Shown here in pieces: positions 14,065 to 17,077 of a DNA stretch of 17,077 bases; the first letter of the stretch is position 1; each line of letters opens with the position of its first letter. The position numbers and the translations under genes are program-made. The notes beneath the pieces were generated by a model. The model was not told the DNA's origin. It made no database searches and was given only the letters and a program-made list of their open reading frames with translations. This stretch comes from Solobacterium sp. (GTDB lineage: Bacteria > Bacillota_I > Bacilli_A > Erysipelotrichales > Erysipelotrichaceae), in the NCBI GenBank assembly GCA_017475415.1, contig JAFVFM010000107.1:1-17077 (forward strand). Reading direction: 5' to 3'.

Positions 14065-14813
14065 GGATTTATATTGTACCGAATTTGACAAGACGCTCGA
14101 CGAAGAAGGTCTTAGATCATATTTGTAAATTGATTAAGGCTAGTGGCAATGAATATGTCATTGATGAAAGTAAAGGCAAGCTTTTACCAAATGAGAAATA
14201 TGATTTGGTTGTTTCTCTTGGTGGTGACGGTACTTTTTTACGTAGTGCTCGTTTAGCTTACCATATGGATATTCCTGTTGTAGGAATTAATACAGGCCAC
14301 CTTGGTTTTTTAACGAATATGAATCGCGATAATTATGAAGAACACTTTGTAAAGATATTACAAGAAAAGCCAAAAGAGAATTGTCGTAAACATACAGTAA
14401 TTTCTTATTATGTAGATGATAGTAGAACTGGTTTAGCCATCAATGAAGTAGCCTTTTCTAGACGTATGACAACAGGGGTGTTTACTTTGACATATGAAAA
14501 TGGAAAGAAGGCTATGGAAACAAGAGCGAGTGGCTTAATTGTATGTAGTGCATTAGGTTCAACTGGTTTTAATTTATCTGCAGGTGGAGCAATTATCGAT
14601 AGTGAGTTAGATTTATTTGAAGCTACACCTATCTGTGGTTTTGATTATGATATTCATAGTCGTGTTATATCCGCAAAAGACAAATATAAAGTTACATGTG
14701 ATAGAGAAATGTATATTAGTGGAGATGGAGAAAAGGAAATCCTCATTCAAGAAAATGAAGTGGTAATGATGCGTAGAGCGAAGCGCTTATTATATATTAA
14801 AAAAATTTCCTAG
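14061..14813 (+). CDS. nadK: NAD kinase
   Basis: 250 aa, typical for Gram-positive NAD kinases. It phosphorylates NAD+ with ATP or polyphosphate to make NADP+ in the cytoplasm. Motifs: SLGGDGTFLRSARL with catalytic D56 in GGDG (54-57), VVGINTGHLGFLTN, NEVAFSR, and the Gly-rich SALGSTGFNLSAGG (family usually STPTGSTAYSLSAGG), followed by the C-terminal beta region with SGDGE. The start ATG overlaps the stop of the oxidoreductase gene (ATGA), a tight translational coupling that links NADP supply to an NAD(P)-dependent flavoprotein. There is no independent ribosome site beyond the coding sequence of the upstream gene (AGAGATGGGG). The stop codon lies inside the terminator stem. Confidence 0.96.
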   Translation: MRIYIVPNLTRRSTKKVLDHICKLIKASGNEYVIDESKGKLLPNEKYDLVVSLGGDGTFLRSARLAYHMDIPVVGINTGHLGFLTNMNRDNYEEHFVKILQEKPKENCRKHTVISYYVDDSRTGLAINEVAFSRRMTTGVFTLTYENGKKAMETRASGLIVCSALGSTGFNLSAGGAIIDSELDLFEATPICGFDYDIHSRVISAKDKYKVTCDREMYISGDGEKEILIQENEVVMMRRAKRLLYIKKIS

Positions 14814-14830
14814 GTAGTAACCTAGGAAAT
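14805..14830. terminator. Bidirectional terminator between nadK and the deacetylase gene
   Basis: ATTTCCTAGG (14805-14814) pairs perfectly with CCTAGGAAAT (14821-14830) through a six-base loop. On the minus strand it is followed by a long T-run from AAAAAA at 14799-14804, a strong terminator for the deacetylase gene. On the plus strand the tail is weaker (ATTCATTTAATT). The nadK stop TAG is in the left arm. Confidence 0.85.
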
Positions 14831-14836
14831 ATTCAT

Positions 14837-16699
14837 TTAATTCGCAATAGAATGATGAACAGTAGGGCTAGAAGAATCAATCGCTAGGAAGGTATAACCT
14901 TGAGCTAAGCCCCAGCGAATAATATTTTCAACTGCTTGAACGGAAAAGGCTTTGGTGTCATGTTGTAAAACAACGGAACTCAAGCCTTTATTTGTATTTG
15001 CTTGAATACCATAAATTACATTTTGGTAAACGACATTTGTATTCGTTGTTTCACCTGCATCACCACTAGAAACATTCCAATCGAAATAGAGGTACCCTTT
15101 TTGTCTAGCTTCATTAGCTAAACGCGTCATAATACCGCGATTATAATTTCGAGATACGGTATTTGAGCTACCACCAGGGAAACGGAATAAGTTGGTATAA
15201 CTACCGGTTTGTTCGTAAATGATTTGATTTTGACGATTAAAGTCAGCCCAATAATTCGCGGAAGATTGATAAATTGTACTATATTGGTGTGTTGCGGTAT
15301 GTACGGCAACGGTATGACCTTGTTCGTGGGCTTTCCTTAAACAATAAGCATAAGCAGGATAAGCAGATGTCACAAAGAAGGTGGCTTTAACATTATATTT
15401 CGCTAAAGTAGCTAATAAGGAATCGGTATAAGGGCCAGGGCCATCATCAAAAGTTAAATATATTGTTTTCGCGGGATTGGTTACTATATTTGTTGTCTTT
15501 TGGGGGGTTGGTGATACGGTTGGAGTAGGGTAAACAAGGCGAATAGAAGTAGCTAAATTTTTATATTCTTGGCTTTTGGCAATAGAATCTACGATTTGTT
15601 GTTTAGATAAGGCAGAAAATGAAATTACATCATTATTACTAGGTTCTCTATTTAACATTGTACGAAATGCACGACGTACGAATTCCTGTTGGTTATTCAC
15701 TTCTCTTTGCATCTCGCTACTTAATAAGACTCCTTTAGCGAATTCAATAGCGTTTAAAGATTTCGATACAAGAGGAGCGACGTAGGAATGTATTTCAATA
15801 TGACTCGCATTTCTTCCTAAGCCTTTTTGGTAAAAACGTGATACAAAACGAGTAATGGCTTCATTTTTATCGCATACATCTTTTAATTCTAAACTGCCTT
15901 GTTGAATCTGATAAAGTGAAGCTAGTTGGGCAAATTCTTTCGATTGTACAAAGCCTTTAAGTAGATATAAACGGCTAAAGCCTTGATCGAGAATGGATTG
16001 CCAATAGTCTATTTCATTTTGTGCGGCACGGCGGTTCAATATGGTTTGATAAGCTGTTTGAATAAAGGAAGCATCACTTAAATTTCGGTTCAAGAATTCT
16101 TGGCTATAGAAAAAACCATAGACTACAGAAGCTGCTGTTTTACTTTTTTTGGTTAGGGAGTCTGCCCAATAGCGCAAACCAGTAGTATCCGCCTTGCGTA
16201 AAAGGCATAGTTGATATAGGCGTTTCACAAAGCGTTCTGCATCTGTGTCAGTTTTGATTTTTCCTTTGTATAATTGATAGCTTTCACATAGTTTTGTGAA
16301 TTCTTTACTTTCTGTAAAGGCAACAAGTAGATTATCTTTTGTCTTACCTTGACGGAATTGATTTAACCAATAATTCTTTTCTGCTGATGAGCCTTCGCGA
16401 GAAAGAATGGCGATATAGGCTTTGGAAATGAGGCCTAAAGCCGAAGGATTAGCTTTCGTAAATTCTTTACTGTTAAAGAAATGATAGACTACTTCAGACG
16501 CAGATTGTTTACGTGTTTCTAATTGATTTTGCCAATACATTAATTCATTACTACTTGGATTTCGATTTAAACATTGCTGGTATAAGTTGGTTAGGAAGGA
16601 AGTGGTATTTCCTTGTGCTTTAATTGGTGTAATAAAAAAGGTGAGGCTAAGGCATAAAGTAAGTAATACATTCATTATTCTTTTCATTTTGTGCTGCAT
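14837..16699 (-). CDS. Secreted DUF4214-repeat polysaccharide deacetylase
   Basis: 620 aa. A signal peptide (MQHKMKRIMNVLLTLCLSLT then FFITPIKA, cleavage near residue 28) directs secretion. Residues about 32-390 hold three DUF4214 units, each two half-repeats of the form LYQxxLNRxP-S--E--YWxxxL ending in SKEF or SQEF. A Pro/Thr linker (TPTVSPTPQKTTN) leads to a NodB-type deacetylase domain (about 410-615): TFDDGP with base D418 and metal ligand D419, HTATH with H467 and H471, RFPGG (505-509), DWN (539-541) and LQHD with H579. Such enzymes remove acetyl from peptidoglycan GlcNAc or other N-acetylated glycans, often giving lysozyme resistance. The DUF4214 part may bind a surface glycan. GGAG seven bases upstream supports the start. 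Confidence 0.93.
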   Translation of the reverse strand: MQHKMKRIMNVLLTLCLSLTFFITPIKAQGNTTSFLTNLYQQCLNRNPSSNELMYWQNQLETRKQSASEVVYHFFNSKEFTKANPSALGLISKAYIAILSREGSSAEKNYWLNQFRQGKTKDNLLVAFTESKEFTKLCESYQLYKGKIKTDTDAERFVKRLYQLCLLRKADTTGLRYWADSLTKKSKTAASVVYGFFYSQEFLNRNLSDASFIQTAYQTILNRRAAQNEIDYWQSILDQGFSRLYLLKGFVQSKEFAQLASLYQIQQGSLELKDVCDKNEAITRFVSRFYQKGLGRNASHIEIHSYVAPLVSKSLNAIEFAKGVLLSSEMQREVNNQQEFVRRAFRTMLNREPSNNDVISFSALSKQQIVDSIAKSQEYKNLATSIRLVYPTPTVSPTPQKTTNIVTNPAKTIYLTFDDGPGPYTDSLLATLAKYNVKATFFVTSAYPAYAYCLRKAHEQGHTVAVHTATHQYSTIYQSSANYWADFNRQNQIIYEQTGSYTNLFRFPGGSSNTVSRNYNRGIMTRLANEARQKGYLYFDWNVSSGDAGETTNTNVVYQNVIYGIQANTNKGLSSVVLQHDTKAFSVQAVENIIRWGLAQGYTFLAIDSSSPTVHHSIAN

Positions 16700-16727
16700 A
16701 TTTGTTCTCCTAAAAGATTACATCTTT

Positions 16728-16754
16728 ATTATAATCTTTAATTTTCTTTGTGAA
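16728..16754 (-). promoter_or_regulatory. Possible promoter of the deacetylase gene
   Basis: TATAAT (minus strand 16733-16728) is clear. TTCACA (16754-16749) is the nearest good -35 hexamer but its spacer is only 15 bases, shorter than usual. The start codon is 28 bases downstream of the -10. Confidence 0.4.
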
Positions 16755-16756
16755 TA

Positions 16757-16785
16757 TTAAGAAATAGATTAGTTTGTGTTAGAAT
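16757..16785 (+). promoter_or_regulatory. Promoter of manA
   Basis: TTAAGA (16757-16762), a 17-base spacer and TAGAAT (16780-16785), the latter with TG one base upstream as an extended -10. Predicted start of transcription near 16792. It lies back to back with the deacetylase promoter. Confidence 0.55.
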
Positions 16786-16808
16786 ATGTATGTTTTGAAA
16801 GAAATGAT

Positions 16809-17077
16809 ATGAAGATGAAAAAATTATCCCCAGCATATAAGGATTTTTTGTGGGGTGGAAATAAATTGGTAAAGGAATATGGCTTAGATTATGAAGGCGA
16901 TTGTTTAGCAGAAGCTTGGGTTTTATCTGCACATAAAGATGGTCCATCACTTGTTGAAGAAAATGGACAAAGTCTTTCTTTTTTGGAATATTTAGAAAAA
17001 GAAGGTAAGGCTATTCTAGGTACTTCTGCACAAAAGTATGAGCGCTTTCCCTTACTCATTAAATTAATTGATGCCAA
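16809..17077 (+). CDS. manA: Class I mannose-6-phosphate isomerase, N-terminal part (partial)
   Basis: An open frame from ATG at 16809 (or the in-frame ATG at 16815) runs off the right edge, 89 codons. It reads MKMKKLSPAYKDFLWGGNKL, then GDCLAEAWVLSAHKDGPSL, and later YERFPLLIKLIDA. These are hallmarks of Zn-dependent phosphomannose isomerases of the ManA/Pmi type: the WGG near the N-terminus, the AEAWVLSAH strand, and FPLLIKLIDA, normally followed by the metal-binding LSVQVHPDD beyond the window edge. The enzyme interconverts mannose-6-phosphate and fructose-6-phosphate in the cytoplasm, feeding either glycolysis or GDP-mannose supply. The ribosome site is weak at either ATG, so the exact start is uncertain. 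It is divergent from the deacetylase gene. Confidence 0.93.
   Translation, partial: MKMKKLSPAYKDFLWGGNKLVKEYGLDYEGDCLAEAWVLSAHKDGPSLVEENGQSLSFLEYLEKEGKAILGTSAQKYERFPLLIKLIDA

Noticed and set aside
1..17077. tRNA, rRNA, CRISPR, IS elements, phage genes, toxin-antitoxin pairs
   Set aside because: No cloverleaf, repeat-spacer array, transposase or integrase motif was seen by reading both strands.

Overview
The window is AT-rich, densely coded DNA from a Bacillota chromosome. Short leaders, consensus sigma-A-type promoters, many TATAAT or extended -10 boxes, a CcpA-like cre site and the gene set (K+-type membrane pyrophosphatase, GPH glucuronide transporter with beta-glucuronidase, DUF4214-polysaccharide deacetylase fusion, DUF937 protein) fit a host-associated gut anaerobe. 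Erysipelotrichaceae or a close relative is my best guess, by impression rather than by a search. I see no plasmid, phage, IS element, CRISPR array, rRNA or tRNA.

Layout. 1-529 (-): 5' part of a GT4 glycosyltransferase running off the left edge. 655-2772 (+): a membrane-bound pyrophosphatase (hppA) with several unusual substitutions. 2848-3801 (+): a zinc-ribbon, single-span membrane protein of unknown function. 3806-7698 (+): a glucuronide-utilisation operon with promoter, a perfect cre site, GPH transporter, a small TM2-domain protein with a strong RNA hairpin early in its coding sequence, beta-glucuronidase and terminator. 7676-7869 (-): a frameshifted C-terminal remnant of an AraC-type regulator, convergent with the glucuronidase. 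7880-8608 (-): tcdA (ct6A tRNA modification). 8720-10069 (+): MATE exporter. 10129-10941 (-): DUF937 protein with a repetitive tail. 11038-12572 (-): PAS-GGDEF diguanylate cyclase followed two bases later by a Cys4 protein of unknown function. 12691-14813 (+): GltD-like Fe-S/FAD/NAD(P) oxidoreductase overlapping NAD kinase. 14837-16699 (-): secreted DUF4214-NodB deacetylase. 16809-17077 (+): 5' end of class I mannose-6-phosphate isomerase.

How the parts work together. The only clear catabolic unit is the glucuronide operon: the transporter imports glucuronides, the enzyme releases glucuronate, and the cre site at the predicted start of transcription suggests carbon catabolite repression. The araC remnant beside it looks like the tail of a lost neighbouring regulator. 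NAD kinase makes NADP+, the cofactor type likely used by the oxidoreductase it overlaps. Convergent gene pairs are separated by very compact hairpin terminators, several of which contain a stop codon.

No clearly new multi-gene system is evident. The best leads are the TM2 gene and hairpin inside the glucuronide operon, the divergent pyrophosphatase, the diguanylate cyclase/Cys4 pair, the DUF937 tail repeats, and two genes (2848 and tcdA) whose -10 boxes lie so close to the start codon that their mRNAs may be leaderless.
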